Shown here in pieces: positions 28,631-36,131 of a stretch of 64,000 nt of DNA (its first letter is position 1; every line of letters begins with the position of its first letter). A program made the position numbers and the translations under genes. This DNA comes from PGZG01 sp046292765 (GTDB lineage Bacteria; Pseudomonadota; Gammaproteobacteria; Pseudomonadales; Alcanivoracaceae): the NCBI GenBank assembly GCA_046292765.1, contig JBKBQA010000002.1:711800-775799 (forward strand), in the 5' to 3' direction. Below the pieces are notes generated by a model, which was not told where the DNA came from, made no database searches, and worked only from the letters and a program-made list of their open reading frames with translations.

Positions 28631-28706
28631 GTAGCAGCGGCAGTCCTGCTGCGACCGGCTTGGGCAGGAGCGCCTTCCGCCGATGAGCTGATGGAGTCGC
28701 TCCTGC
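28631..28706. repeat. REP-like composite palindrome between leuB and asd
   Basis: GTAGCAGCGGCAGTCCTGCTG is followed by TTGGGCAGGAGCG (to 28672) and, after 25 bases, CGCTCCTGC (28698-28706), which pairs perfectly with GCAGGAGCG (28664-28672). It lies in the leuB-asd gap and could attenuate read-through. Confidence 0.6.
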
Positions 28707-28709
28707 AAT

Positions 28710-29786
28710 TTAACCATTCAACGCCGCTACCACGGCGTCACCCATTTCTGCGGTGCCGACCTTGCGGCAACCTTCGGTCCAGATATCTGCGGTACGCAGC
28801 CCGCTTTCCAGCACCTGCTCGACGGCTTTCTCGATGGCATCAGCCACATCAGCCCGTTCCAGGCTATAACGCAGCAGCATCGACAGCGACAGAATCGTCG
28901 CCAGCGGATTGGCAATGCCCTGCCCGGCAATATCCGGCGCCGAACCGTGGCAAGGCTCATAGAGACCCTTGCGATTTACATCCAGCGACGCCGACGGCAG
29001 CATGCCGATGGAACCGGTCAACATCGCCGCTTCATCGGAAAGAATGTCGCCAAACAAGTTGCCGGTGACGATCACATCAAACTGCTTCGGTGCCCGCACC
29101 AGCTGCATGGCCGCATTGTCGACATACATGTGCGACAGCTGCACTTCCGGATACTCCGCCGCCATGCTGGTGATCACTTCTTTCCACAGCTCGGTCACTT
29201 CCAGCACATTGGCCTTGTCCACCGACAGCAGCTTCTTGCCGCGCACCATGGCCAGCTCGAACGCCACCCGGCCGATACGGCGAATTTCGCTTTCGCTATA
29301 CACATCGGTGTTAAAACCGACCCGCTCGCCATTTTCCACACGGATGCCGCGTGGCTGACCGAAATAGATGCCGCCAGTCAGCTCACGGACGATCAGGATA
29401 TCGAGGCCGCTGACGATTTCCGGCCTCAGACTGGAAGCACTGGCCAGCTGCGGAAACAAAATCGCCGGACGCAGATTGGCAAACAGGCCCAGAGACGAGC
29501 GCAGACGCAGCAGACCACGCTCCGGCCGCTTGTCGCGCTCGATGGTGTCCCACTTGGGACCACCGATGGAACCGAACAGGATGGCATCGGCCGCTTTCGC
29601 CTTGTTCAGGGACACCTCAGGCAAGGGATCACCGTGCACGTCGTAGGCAGAACCGCCCACCAGCGCTTCGTCCGTACTGATATCCAGATTGAATTTCTTT
29701 TTGACCGTGTCGAGCACCTTGACCGCCTCGGCAACAATCTCCGGGCCAATACCGTCACCGGGCATTACCAGAATCTGCTTCGTCAT
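28710..29786 (-). CDS. leuB: 3-isopropylmalate dehydrogenase
   Basis: NAD-dependent oxidative decarboxylation of 3-isopropylmalate, the third committed step of leucine synthesis. The N-terminal PGDGIGPEIV, the substrate arginines in RPERGLLRLRSSLGLFANLRP (in part) and FGDILSDEAAML plus the GSAPDIAGQGIANPLA adenosine loop are all intact. ATG 29786 gives the usual N-terminus MTKQILVMPGDG and 358 residues; GTG 29798 overlaps the leuD stop as GTGA and is an alternative. It belongs to the leuCDB-asd-usg-fimV gene order. Confidence 0.95.
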   Translation of the reverse strand: MTKQILVMPGDGIGPEIVAEAVKVLDTVKKKFNLDISTDEALVGGSAYDVHGDPLPEVSLNKAKAADAILFGSIGGPKWDTIERDKRPERGLLRLRSSLGLFANLRPAILFPQLASASSLRPEIVSGLDILIVRELTGGIYFGQPRGIRVENGERVGFNTDVYSESEIRRIGRVAFELAMVRGKKLLSVDKANVLEVTELWKEVITSMAAEYPEVQLSHMYVDNAAMQLVRAPKQFDVIVTGNLFGDILSDEAAMLTGSIGMLPSASLDVNRKGLYEPCHGSAPDIAGQGIANPLATILSLSMLLRYSLERADVADAIEKAVEQVLESGLRTADIWTEGCRKVGTAEMGDAVVAALNG

Positions 29787-29794
29787 CTCATTAC

Positions 29795-30436
29795 TCACTC
29801 AATAAATACCCATGGCTCGCGTTGCTGCCGCCCTTTTTCATATTCACGAATCGCATCCGCATCCTGGAGCGTCAGGCCAATATCATCGAGGCCGTTCAAC
29901 AGGCAGTGCTTGCGAAACGCATCAATCTCGAAGGCAATCGCCTCTCCGTCCGGACGGATAATCTTCTGCTCGGCCAGATCCACAGTCAGGCGATAGCCTT
30001 CGTTGCCCTGCACCGCACTGAACAGCTCATCGGCCACTTCTTCACTGACAACAATCGGCAGCACACCATTCTTGAAACAGTTGTTGAAAAAGATATCGGC
30101 AAAGCTCGGCGCAATAATGGCGCGAAAACCAAAATCCAGCAGCGCCCAGGGCGCATGCTCACGGCTCGACCCGCAACCGAAATTACGTCGCGCCAGCAGA
30201 ATACTGGCGCCCTGATAACGCGACTGATTGAGCACGAACTCTTTATTCAGCGGACGCTTGCTGTTGTCCTGACCCGGCTGACCCTCATCCAGATAGCGCC
30301 ACTCGTCAAACAGGTTTGGCCCAAACCCGCTGCGCAGGATCGACTTCAGAAACTGCTTGGGAATAATCTGGTCGGTATCCACGTTGGCACGATCCAACGG
30401 CGCCACCAGACCATCCTCACGAATAAACTTTTCCAT
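29795..30436 (-). CDS. leuD: 3-isopropylmalate dehydratase small subunit
   Basis: Small subunit (213 residues) of the LeuCD isomerase, supplying the swivelling domain. NVDTDQIIPKQFLK, NFGCGSSREHAPWAL and APSFADIFFNNCFKNG are family blocks. ATG 30436 has a strong upstream GAGGAG; the open frame continues upstream without support. It starts 10 bp after the leuC stop and ends overlapping leuB. Confidence 0.95.
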   Translation of the reverse strand: MEKFIREDGLVAPLDRANVDTDQIIPKQFLKSILRSGFGPNLFDEWRYLDEGQPGQDNSKRPLNKEFVLNQSRYQGASILLARRNFGCGSSREHAPWALLDFGFRAIIAPSFADIFFNNCFKNGVLPIVVSEEVADELFSAVQGNEGYRLTVDLAEQKIIRPDGEAIAFEIDAFRKHCLLNGLDDIGLTLQDADAIREYEKGRQQREPWVFIE

Positions 30437-30446
30437 GACGTTCTCC

Positions 30447-31868
30447 TCAGAGCTCGCGGCTTTCCAACTCACGAATATCGACAAAGTGACCAGCCACTGC
30501 CGCCGCCGCCGCCATCGCCGGACTAACAAGATGGGTGCGCCCGCCGTTACCCTGACGACCTTCAAAGTTACGGTTCGAGGTCGAAGCGCAATGCTCACCC
30601 GGCATCAGCTTGTCCGGATTCATCGCCAGACACATGGAGCACCCAGGCTCACGCCACTCGAATCCGGCTTCAACGAAAATTTTGTCGAGCCCTTCCGCTT
30701 CCGCCTGCTGCTTGACCAGACCGGAACCCGGCACCACCAGCACCTGCTTGACGCTGTCGGCCTTCTTGCGGCCCTTCGCCACCACCGCAGCGGCGCGCAG
30801 ATCTTCAATGCGCGAATTAGTGCAGGAACCGATAAACACCCGGTCCACCTTGATGTCGGTGATCTTCATGCCCGGCGTCAGGCCCATGTATTGATAAGCG
30901 CGCTCCATGCCGGAACGTTTCACCGCATCGCTTTCCTGCTCCGGAATCGGCAGGGTCGCATCCACCGGCAATACCATCTCCGGCGACGTGCCCCAGGACA
31001 CCTGCGGTTTGATATCAGCAGCGTTAATCTCGACCACGGTGTCGAATTTCGCACCATCGTCGCTAACCAGCGTGCGCCAGTATTCCACTGCCTTGTCCCA
31101 ATCGGCGCCCTTCGGCGCAAACGGACGACCTTTGACGTAATTGATGGTGATGTCATCCACCGCCACCATGCCAGCGCGGGCACCGGCCTCGATCGACATA
31201 TTGCAGATCGTCATGCGGCCTTCCATCGACAGCGAACGGATCGCACTGCCGGCAAACTCCATGGCATGGCCATTACCACCGGCGGTACCGATCACACCGA
31301 TGATATGCAGCACCACGTCTTTCGCGGTGACGCCGTTGCCGAGCTCACCTTCGACGCGGACCAGCATGTTTTTCATTTTCTTCGCCACCAGGCACTGGGT
31401 GGCGAGCACATGCTCGACTTCGGAGGTGCCGATGCCGTGGGCGAGACAGGCCAGTGCACCATTGGTCGAGGTGTGCGAATCACCACAGACCACGGTCATG
31501 CCCGGCACCACCGCGCCCTGCTCCGGCGCCATCACATGAACAATGCCCTGCCGCACATCGCCAATACCGAACTCGCGAATGCCGAACGCGCGGGTGTTGT
31601 CTTCCAGCGTCTGCACCTGAATCCGCGAGGTCTCGTCTTCAATCTCGCTGGCATTGTTGAACGGCGTGGTCGGCACGTTGTGGTCGAGGGTGGCGAAGTT
31701 GGAACCGACCCGCCAGGGCTGGCGGTTGGCCAGTCGCAGACCCTCAAACGCCTGCGGCGAGGTCACTTCATGAATGATCTGCCGGTCGATATAGATCAGC
31801 GCCGAGCCGTCATCACGTTGCTTGACGAGGTGGGCATCCCAGAGTTTGTCGTAGAGCGTACGGGCCAT
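30447..31868 (-). CDS. leuC: 3-isopropylmalate dehydratase large subunit
   Basis: Aconitase-family subunit of 473 residues that isomerises 2- to 3-isopropylmalate. The three [4Fe-4S] cysteines are in FIGSCTNSR (one) and PGCSMCLAMNP (two). VVCGDSHTSTNGALACLAHGIGTSEVEHVLATQ (in part) is the substrate block. The ATG has GGAGAG close upstream. It is the first gene of the leu run and is divergent from a LysR gene, the arrangement expected for control by that regulator. Confidence 0.96.
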   Translation of the reverse strand: MARTLYDKLWDAHLVKQRDDGSALIYIDRQIIHEVTSPQAFEGLRLANRQPWRVGSNFATLDHNVPTTPFNNASEIEDETSRIQVQTLEDNTRAFGIREFGIGDVRQGIVHVMAPEQGAVVPGMTVVCGDSHTSTNGALACLAHGIGTSEVEHVLATQCLVAKKMKNMLVRVEGELGNGVTAKDVVLHIIGVIGTAGGNGHAMEFAGSAIRSLSMEGRMTICNMSIEAGARAGMVAVDDITINYVKGRPFAPKGADWDKAVEYWRTLVSDDGAKFDTVVEINAADIKPQVSWGTSPEMVLPVDATLPIPEQESDAVKRSGMERAYQYMGLTPGMKITDIKVDRVFIGSCTNSRIEDLRAAAVVAKGRKKADSVKQVLVVPGSGLVKQQAEAEGLDKIFVEAGFEWREPGCSMCLAMNPDKLMPGEHCASTSNRNFEGRQGNGGRTHLVSPAMAAAAAVAGHFVDIRELESREL

Positions 31869-31879
31869 GGTTTCTCTCC

Positions 31880-31908
31880 AGCCTGCCCCGATGGGGGCGT
31901 GTCAGGCT
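31880..31908 (-). promoter_or_regulatory. Stem-loop in the leuC leader, next to the ribosome site
   Basis: Reading on the minus strand, AGCCTG ... CCCC pairs with GGGG ... CAGGCT, ending directly before the GGAGAG ribosome site of leuC. It could influence leuC translation. No short leucine-rich leader peptide was seen, so classical attenuation is not supported. Confidence 0.4.
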
Positions 31909-31912
31909 TGGC

Positions 31913-31942
31913 ACAATACGGAGATGGCTTGCATAAATCCAA
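31913..31942 (-). promoter_or_regulatory. Candidate sigma-70 promoter of leuC
   Basis: On the minus strand TTGGAT (31942-31937) and TATTGT (31918-31913) are 18 bp apart, in an AT-rich stretch 45-75 bp upstream of leuC. LysR-type sites would be expected in the AT-rich tract just upstream (31935-31985), but none could be pinned down. Confidence 0.4.
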
Positions 31943-32033
31943 TTCATATTTATTATCTAAAGCATTCTATTTGGTTATGCGATATCACGAGTGGCAGATG
32001 AGGAGCAAAACCGGCGCTTCGAGGTTTGGGCAA

Positions 32034-32143
32034 GCCTGCAGTTGCGTTGAGGCCTCCGGGACCCGCCGTGAACCCGTCCCTGGGGGCTTGCGTTCGGCAT
32101 CCATGCCTCACACAGTCCCGGAGGCCTCAACGCAACTGCAGGC
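32034..32143 (-). repeat. Long-arm inverted repeat with 52-nt core, copy 1
   Basis: Arms 32034-32062 and 32115-32143 are perfectly complementary over 29 bp (GCCTGCAGTTGCGTTGAGGC ...). They enclose 52 nt whose reverse complement aligns without gaps to the cores of copies 2 and 3, sharing blocks such as GGATGC, AGCC, CAGGGA and TTCACGGCG. The arm sequence is unrelated to that of copy 2 except for the inner CGGGAC/GTCCCG ends. The element lies in the leuC-lysR gap, inverted relative to copies 2 and 3. Confidence 0.85.
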
Positions 32144-32203
32144 AACCGAACATCCTGCCAACCGAGGGTTTTAAGAAAACCGGAATTGGCACAGTGATCG
32201 GCC

Positions 32204-32313
32204 GCCCTGAGCCGGGCTTCTGCTCCCGGGACCGTGTGCAGCAGGGATGCTGCACGCGAGCCTACAGGGATGTATTCACGGCGCGTCCCGGGAGCAGAAG
32301 CCCGGCTCAGGGC
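32204..32313 (+). repeat. Long-arm inverted repeat with 52-nt core, copy 2
   Basis: Arms 32204-32232 and 32285-32313 match perfectly over 29 bp (GCCCTGAGCCGGGCTTCTGC ...). The core 32233-32284 contains its own hairpin GTGCAGCA-GGGA-TGCTGCAC, then AGCCTACAGGGATG and TTCACGGCG. Core length is exactly 52 nt, as in the other two copies. Confidence 0.85.
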
Positions 32314-32344
32314 CTGCCCAAACTGGAAGCACGGTAACAAAGAT

Positions 32345-32369
32345 GTCGCGGCAGAATTGCCGCTCCTGC
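32345..32369. repeat. REP-like hairpin upstream of lysR
   Basis: GCGGCA-GAAT-TGCCGC (32348-32363) followed by TCCTGC. The copy sits immediately before the ribosome site of the LysR gene, so it is transcribed in the leader or lies in its promoter. Confidence 0.65.
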
Positions 32370-32385
32370 AAACGGAGAGCGCCAC

Positions 32386-33261
32386 CTGGATACCCACAGC
32401 CTGCAAGTCTTCATCTCCGTCGCCGACACCGGCAGCTTCACCGGTGCCGGTGAGCAGCTGTTCCTCACCCAGCCGGCAATCAGCAAACGCATCGCCCAGC
32501 TGGAAGAACAGCTCGGTGCCCGCCTGTTCGACCGCATCGGCCGGCAGATCCACCTCACCGAAGCCGGTCAGGCACTGCTGCCCCGAGCTCGGGCCGTATT
32601 GCGGGAAATGGAAGACATCAGCCGCAGCATCACCAACCTGTCCGGCCGCGTGGCCGGCAAACTGCGCATCGGCACCAGCCACCATATCGGCCTGCACCGA
32701 CTGCCACCGATCCTGCGTCAGTTCTCACGCCAGTACCCGGAAGTGCAGCTGGATATTCACTTTATTGATTCAGAAGAGGCCTGGGAGGGGGTGTTGCAGG
32801 GCGATCTGGAGCTCGGTGTGGTCACCCTGCCGCCGCAGCCGGATCCTCGGGTGCAGCAAACGATCATCTGGAACGACCCACTGGTGTTCATGGTGGCGCC
32901 GGAACATCCGCTGGCGAAAGAAAAGAAGGTGACGCTGGCAATGCTGACCCGCTACAGCGCCATTCTGCCGTCCCCGGTGACCTTTACCCGGCGCATCGTC
33001 GAACAGCTGTTCCGGGAGCAGGACCTGACGCTGGATATCTCGATGTCGACCAACTATCTGGAAACCATTCATATGATGGTGGCCATTGGCCTGGGGTGGA
33101 GTGTGTTACCAGCCAGCATGATCGATCAGCAGGTTCGTGCACTGCAGGTGCCAGATGTGCAAATCGGTCGGCAACTGGGGGTGGTTACTCACCCGTCCCG
33201 CAGCCCGTCCAATGCGGCGCGCTGCTTTGTGGAGCTGCTGCGTCAGCAGACTCAGGCATAG
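32386..33261 (+). CDS. LysR-family transcriptional regulator with apparent CTG start
   Basis: DNA-binding regulator of about 291 residues, divergent from leuC. The helix-turn-helix reads LQVFISVADTGSFTGAGEQL and continues FLTQPAISKRIAQLEEQLGARLFDR (in part); the effector domain follows, starting at about residue 90. Family members normally begin MDxxxLQxF; here the matching codon is CTG 32386, with GGAG eight bases upstream and no ATG, GTG or TTG between the in-frame TAA at 32335 and this point. The first conventional start, TTG 32599, would delete the DNA-binding domain. Likely regulates leuCDB or itself; the effector is unknown. Confidence 0.85.
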   Translation: MDTHSLQVFISVADTGSFTGAGEQLFLTQPAISKRIAQLEEQLGARLFDRIGRQIHLTEAGQALLPRARAVLREMEDISRSITNLSGRVAGKLRIGTSHHIGLHRLPPILRQFSRQYPEVQLDIHFIDSEEAWEGVLQGDLELGVVTLPPQPDPRVQQTIIWNDPLVFMVAPEHPLAKEKKVTLAMLTRYSAILPSPVTFTRRIVEQLFREQDLTLDISMSTNYLETIHMMVAIGLGWSVLPASMIDQQVRALQVPDVQIGRQLGVVTHPSRSPSNAARCFVELLRQQTQA

Positions 33262-33518
33262 CGGGAGAGCAGATCGCGCACATCGGCAACGCGCTCGGAC
33301 ATGGCGCGGCCATCCTCGTCCAGCACGCAGCCCTCGACCAGACAGGCGATCATTTCGAAGAAGCTCTTGTCCAGCGCCTTGCGCGAGGCGGTGAGCTGCT
33401 GGAGGATCTTCTCGCAATCCTCGCCCTCGCGGATCAGCTTCTGCACACCACGCAGCTGCCCTTCCACCCGGGCCAGTCGCTTCAGCAACGCCTGCTGTTT
33501 TTCAGCATCCGGTTTCAT
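33252..33518 (-). CDS. CsoR/RcnR/CstR-family repressor, CstR-like ligand set
   Basis: All-helical repressor of 88 residues. Cysteines C35 and C64 are 29 residues apart, as in CsoR (C36, C65) and CstR (C31, C60). The histidine that binds copper in CsoR (25 residues after the first cysteine) is leucine here. That pattern fits the persulfide-sensing CstR group better than a copper sensor; an extra C59 is present. ATG 33518 is preferred to GTG 33524. The gene overlaps the lysR end by 10 bp tail-to-tail. A perfect palindrome just upstream is the probable operator. Confidence 0.85.
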   Translation of the reverse strand: MKPDAEKQQALLKRLARVEGQLRGVQKLIREGEDCEKILQQLTASRKALDKSFFEMIACLVEGCVLDEDGRAMSERVADVRDLLSRYA

Positions 33519-33530
33519 TTGCACGTTTTT

Positions 33531-33546
33531 ATACCCCCTTGGGTAT
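33531..33546. promoter_or_regulatory. Predicted CsoR/CstR-type operator
   Basis: ATACCC-CCTT-GGGTAT is a palindrome of two 6-bp arms, 13 bp before the repressor start. On the minus strand it runs into TATAAA, so bound repressor would cover the -10 region. The G-tract palindrome form is that of known operators for this family, and the position suggests autoregulation. Confidence 0.75.
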
Positions 33547-33587
33547 GAGTTGCGCCCAGTATTACCGAGCCATCATCACGATACAAG

Positions 33588-34742
33588 TCAGCGCAATCGC
33601 CAGGCTGCCAACCCGGCGGCCAACGCCGCCACCATGGCGGCCACCAGAAAGCTGTCCGCACCAAGCGCCGACCACACCACGCCGGACAGCCCGGCGCCCA
33701 CCGCCCAGCCAGCACCAAAGCCCAGACTGGAATACAGCGCCTGCCCCTGCCCGGCATGACCACCCGAAAAGGTACGATGAAGCCAGGCCATGGCAGCCGC
33801 ATGAAAGCTGCCGAAGGTAGCGGCGTGCAGCAACTGGGCCAGCGCCAGCCAGAGCAGGCTGTCGCCCACCTGAGCGATCAGCCACCAGCGCACCGCTGCC
33901 AATGCCAGACTGGCGGTGACGATGATCCTGACCGGCACCCTGACCAGCACCCGGTGCATAACCAGAAACAGACCAACCTCCGCCACCACCCCCAATGCCC
34001 AGAGGACGCCGGCCATCGTGCGACTGATGCCCATATCGACCAGATGTATGGTGTAAAAGGTGTAATAGGGACCGTGAGACAGCTGCATCAGAAAGGCGCA
34101 GGCAAAAAAAGCCAGCACGCCGGGCTGTCGCAGCACCTCGATCAGCTTTCCGGATGGGGCCGTGCGCACACTGGCCGAGCCCGCCGGCAACAGCAGAGTG
34201 CAGAGCCAGATCAGCCACAAGGCACCCCACAGCAACCACGGCAGAATAGCCACCGACAACATATCCAGCAGAACGCCGACCGCCAGCACCGCCGCGATAA
34301 ACCCAACGGACCCCCACAGCCGCACCTGACTGTAACGGTGACTGCGATCACCAAGGGTGTCGAGGGTGATGACTTCGAACTGGGCCAGCACCGCATTCCA
34401 GAAAAAGCTGAAGCCGGCCAGCACCACCACCATGGACCAGAAGCCATCGGCGACGAACACACCGGTAAAGATCACCGCCGCGAGCAGGTTGCCGGTGCGA
34501 ATAATGCGCAGACGCTGACCGGTGCGATCCGCCAGCCAGCCCCACAGATTCGGTGCGCCCAGTTTGGTGATTTGCGGAATGGCCATCAGCAGGCCGATCT
34601 GCGCCGCCGCGAAGCCGGCATCCTTCAGATACAGGCTCCAGTACGGCACCAGAGTGCCGAGCAGGGCGAAGTACACCAGATAGAATGACGACAGCCGCCA
34701 GTAATAGGGAATCGGTGGCTGCGACGACGGGGACAACACCAC
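33588..34742 (-). CDS. Major facilitator superfamily transporter, HcaT-like
   Basis: Twelve-helix transporter of 384 residues. YLVYFALLGTLVPYWSLYL at the N-terminus and RLWGSVGFI are typical of the 3-phenylpropionate transporter-like (PPP/HcaT) branch. The cytoplasmic loop GWLADRTGQRLRII is the MFS signature loop. The start is GTG 34742, after GGAGAGG. In Pseudomonas a similar transporter gene lies near aroC; here it is the next gene, with one long-arm repeat between them. The substrate is unknown. Confidence 0.85.
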   Translation of the reverse strand: MVLSPSSQPPIPYYWRLSSFYLVYFALLGTLVPYWSLYLKDAGFAAAQIGLLMAIPQITKLGAPNLWGWLADRTGQRLRIIRTGNLLAAVIFTGVFVADGFWSMVVVLAGFSFFWNAVLAQFEVITLDTLGDRSHRYSQVRLWGSVGFIAAVLAVGVLLDMLSVAILPWLLWGALWLIWLCTLLLPAGSASVRTAPSGKLIEVLRQPGVLAFFACAFLMQLSHGPYYTFYTIHLVDMGISRTMAGVLWALGVVAEVGLFLVMHRVLVRVPVRIIVTASLALAAVRWWLIAQVGDSLLWLALAQLLHAATFGSFHAAAMAWLHRTFSGGHAGQGQALYSSLGFGAGWAVGAGLSGVVWSALGADSFLVAAMVAALAAGLAAWRLR

Positions 34743-34769
34743 AACCTCTCCAGATAACGTGACGGCAGA

Positions 34770-34789
34770 AGCGGCAATCCTGCCGCGAC
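34770..34789. repeat. REP-like half palindrome flanking long-arm element copy 3
   Basis: AGCGGCAATCCTGCCGCGAC contains GCGGCA-ATCC-TGCCGC, the core of the dispersed palindrome family. It lies 25 bp before copy 3 of the 52-nt-core element. Confidence 0.6.
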
Positions 34790-34814
34790 ACAGGCGACGC
34801 AGCGCACGATGCGA

Positions 34815-34930
34815 GGCCCATGCAGGTGGGCAGGCCCTGACGGGACCCTGTGCAGCAGGGATGCTGCACGGGAGCCCCCAGGGACGGGTTCACGGCGTGT
34901 CCCGGCAGGGCCTGCCCACCTGCATGGGCC
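34815..34930 (+). repeat. Long-arm inverted repeat with 52-nt core, copy 3
   Basis: Arms 34815-34846 and 34899-34930 are complementary over 32 bp with one mismatch (34840). The core 34847-34898 has the hairpin GTGCAGCA-GGGA-TGCTGCAC, identical to copy 2, and ends TTCACGGCG. It lies between the MFS transporter and aroC genes. Confidence 0.85.
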
Positions 34931-34950
34931 GGCGAATTCACTGCCAAACC

Positions 34951-34980
34951 CCTTCGCGGCCGGTATTGCCGCTGCGGAAC
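34951..34980. repeat. Degenerate REP-like motif after copy 3
   Basis: GGCCGGTATTGCCGCTGCGG resembles the right half of the REP-like family (ATTGCCGCTCCTGC). Together with 34770 it brackets long-arm copy 3. Confidence 0.4.
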
Positions 34981-34987
34981 CAGCGGC

Positions 34988-36088
34988 TCAGTTTTGCCCG
35001 GCGGGGATAGGAGCCAGCGATGGCACCACATCCGCACACTGACCGCGATGACGCAAATAGTGATCCATCAACACCAGCGCCAGCATGGCCTCGGCAATCG
35101 GAGTGGCACGCACACCAACGCAGGGATCATGGCGGCCCTTGGTCACTACTTCCACCGGATTGCCATCCACATCCACCGAACGCCCGGGGATCAGCAGGCT
35201 GGAGGTGGGCTTGAGCGCCATGGAGACACGAATAATCTGACCTGAGCTGATACCCCCGAGAACACCACCCGCATGGTTGCTGAGAAAGCCCTCGGGGGTA
35301 ATTTCATCGCGGTGCACTTCGCCACGCTGTTCCACCACCGCGAAGCCGTCACCCACTTCCACCGCCTTGACGGCATTAATGCTCATCATGGCCTTGGCAA
35401 GATCCGCATCAAGACGATCAAACACCGGCTCACCCCAACCCGGCGGCACGCCTTCGGCATAGACATTGACCCGCGCGCCGATAGAGGAACCGTCCTTGCG
35501 CAGGCTGTTGATCAACTCTTCCAGCGCCGACACCTTGCTGGCATCCGGGAAAAAAAACGGATTGTCGTTAACCACCGACCAATCAAAGATCTCGGCTTTC
35601 ACTGCACCGATCTGTACCGCACCACCATAAATCCGCACACCCAGATGCTGGTGAAGAAACTTGCGGGCAATGGCCCCGGCAGCAACACGCATGGCGGTTT
35701 CACGGGCCGACGAGCGACCACCGCCACGGTAATCGCGGATGCCGTACTTCTGTGCGTAGGTGTAGTCGGCATGGGCCGGGCGGAAGGTACGAGCAATCTC
35801 ACCGTAATCCTTCGACTTCTGGTCGGTATTTTCGATCAGCAGCCCGATCGGGCAGCCGGTGGTCTTGCCCTCGAATACGCCGGACAGGATCCTGACCTGA
35901 TCCGGTTCACGACGCTGGGTGGTGTAACGACTGGTGCCCGGCTTGCGGCGATCCAGCTCCACCTGCAAATCGGCTTCGCTGATCTCAAGTCCCGGCGGGC
36001 AGCCATCAACAATCGCGCCAAGCGCCGGGCCATGGGATTCACCGAAGGTGGTGATACGAAAAAGCTCACCGAAGCTGTTGCCTGCCAT
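34988..36088 (-). CDS. aroC: Chorismate synthase
   Basis: Last step of the shikimate pathway, making chorismate from EPSP with reduced FMN. GNSFGELFRITTFGESHG at the N-terminus, the block RDYRGGGRSSARETAMRVAAGA and the C-terminal RHDPCVGVRATPIAEAM (parts) are the three family signatures. Length 366. ATG 36088 is preceded by GAGGA; the upstream extension of the frame is not conserved. prmB follows upstream, 43 bp away, the usual aroC-prmB pair. Confidence 0.96.
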   Translation of the reverse strand: MAGNSFGELFRITTFGESHGPALGAIVDGCPPGLEISEADLQVELDRRKPGTSRYTTQRREPDQVRILSGVFEGKTTGCPIGLLIENTDQKSKDYGEIARTFRPAHADYTYAQKYGIRDYRGGGRSSARETAMRVAAGAIARKFLHQHLGVRIYGGAVQIGAVKAEIFDWSVVNDNPFFFPDASKVSALEELINSLRKDGSSIGARVNVYAEGVPPGWGEPVFDRLDADLAKAMMSINAVKAVEVGDGFAVVEQRGEVHRDEITPEGFLSNHAGGVLGGISSGQIIRVSMALKPTSSLLIPGRSVDVDGNPVEVVTKGRHDPCVGVRATPIAEAMLALVLMDHYLRHRGQCADVVPSLAPIPAGQN

Positions 36089-36131
36089 GATGTCGTCCTC
36101 AGCGCCACCACAGGCGCGACTTGATGATTGG

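Larger units (their letters stand above)
31869..32385. other. leuC-lysR intergenic region rich in inverted repeats
   Basis: A 517-bp stretch without a convincing gene. It holds, in order, the leuC leader and promoter, an AT-rich tract (31930-31985), two elements with a shared 52-nt core inside long arms (32034-32143 and 32204-32313), a short TTTT-AAG-AAAA palindrome near 32168, a REP-like hairpin (32345-32369) and the LysR ribosome site. Confidence 0.75.

Noticed and set aside
27497..29068. 523-aa open frame opposite asd and leuB
   Set aside because: Antisense to two conserved enzymes, with no ribosome site or recognisable domain.
30357..32174. 605-aa open frame opposite leuC and leuD
   Set aside because: It lies antisense to well-conserved genes, has no family similarity, an unusual His/Arg-rich composition and no ribosome site. 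High GC content keeps such antisense frames open.
32599..33261. TTG 32599 as LysR start
   Set aside because: It would remove the helix-turn-helix, which is fully encoded upstream in the same frame.
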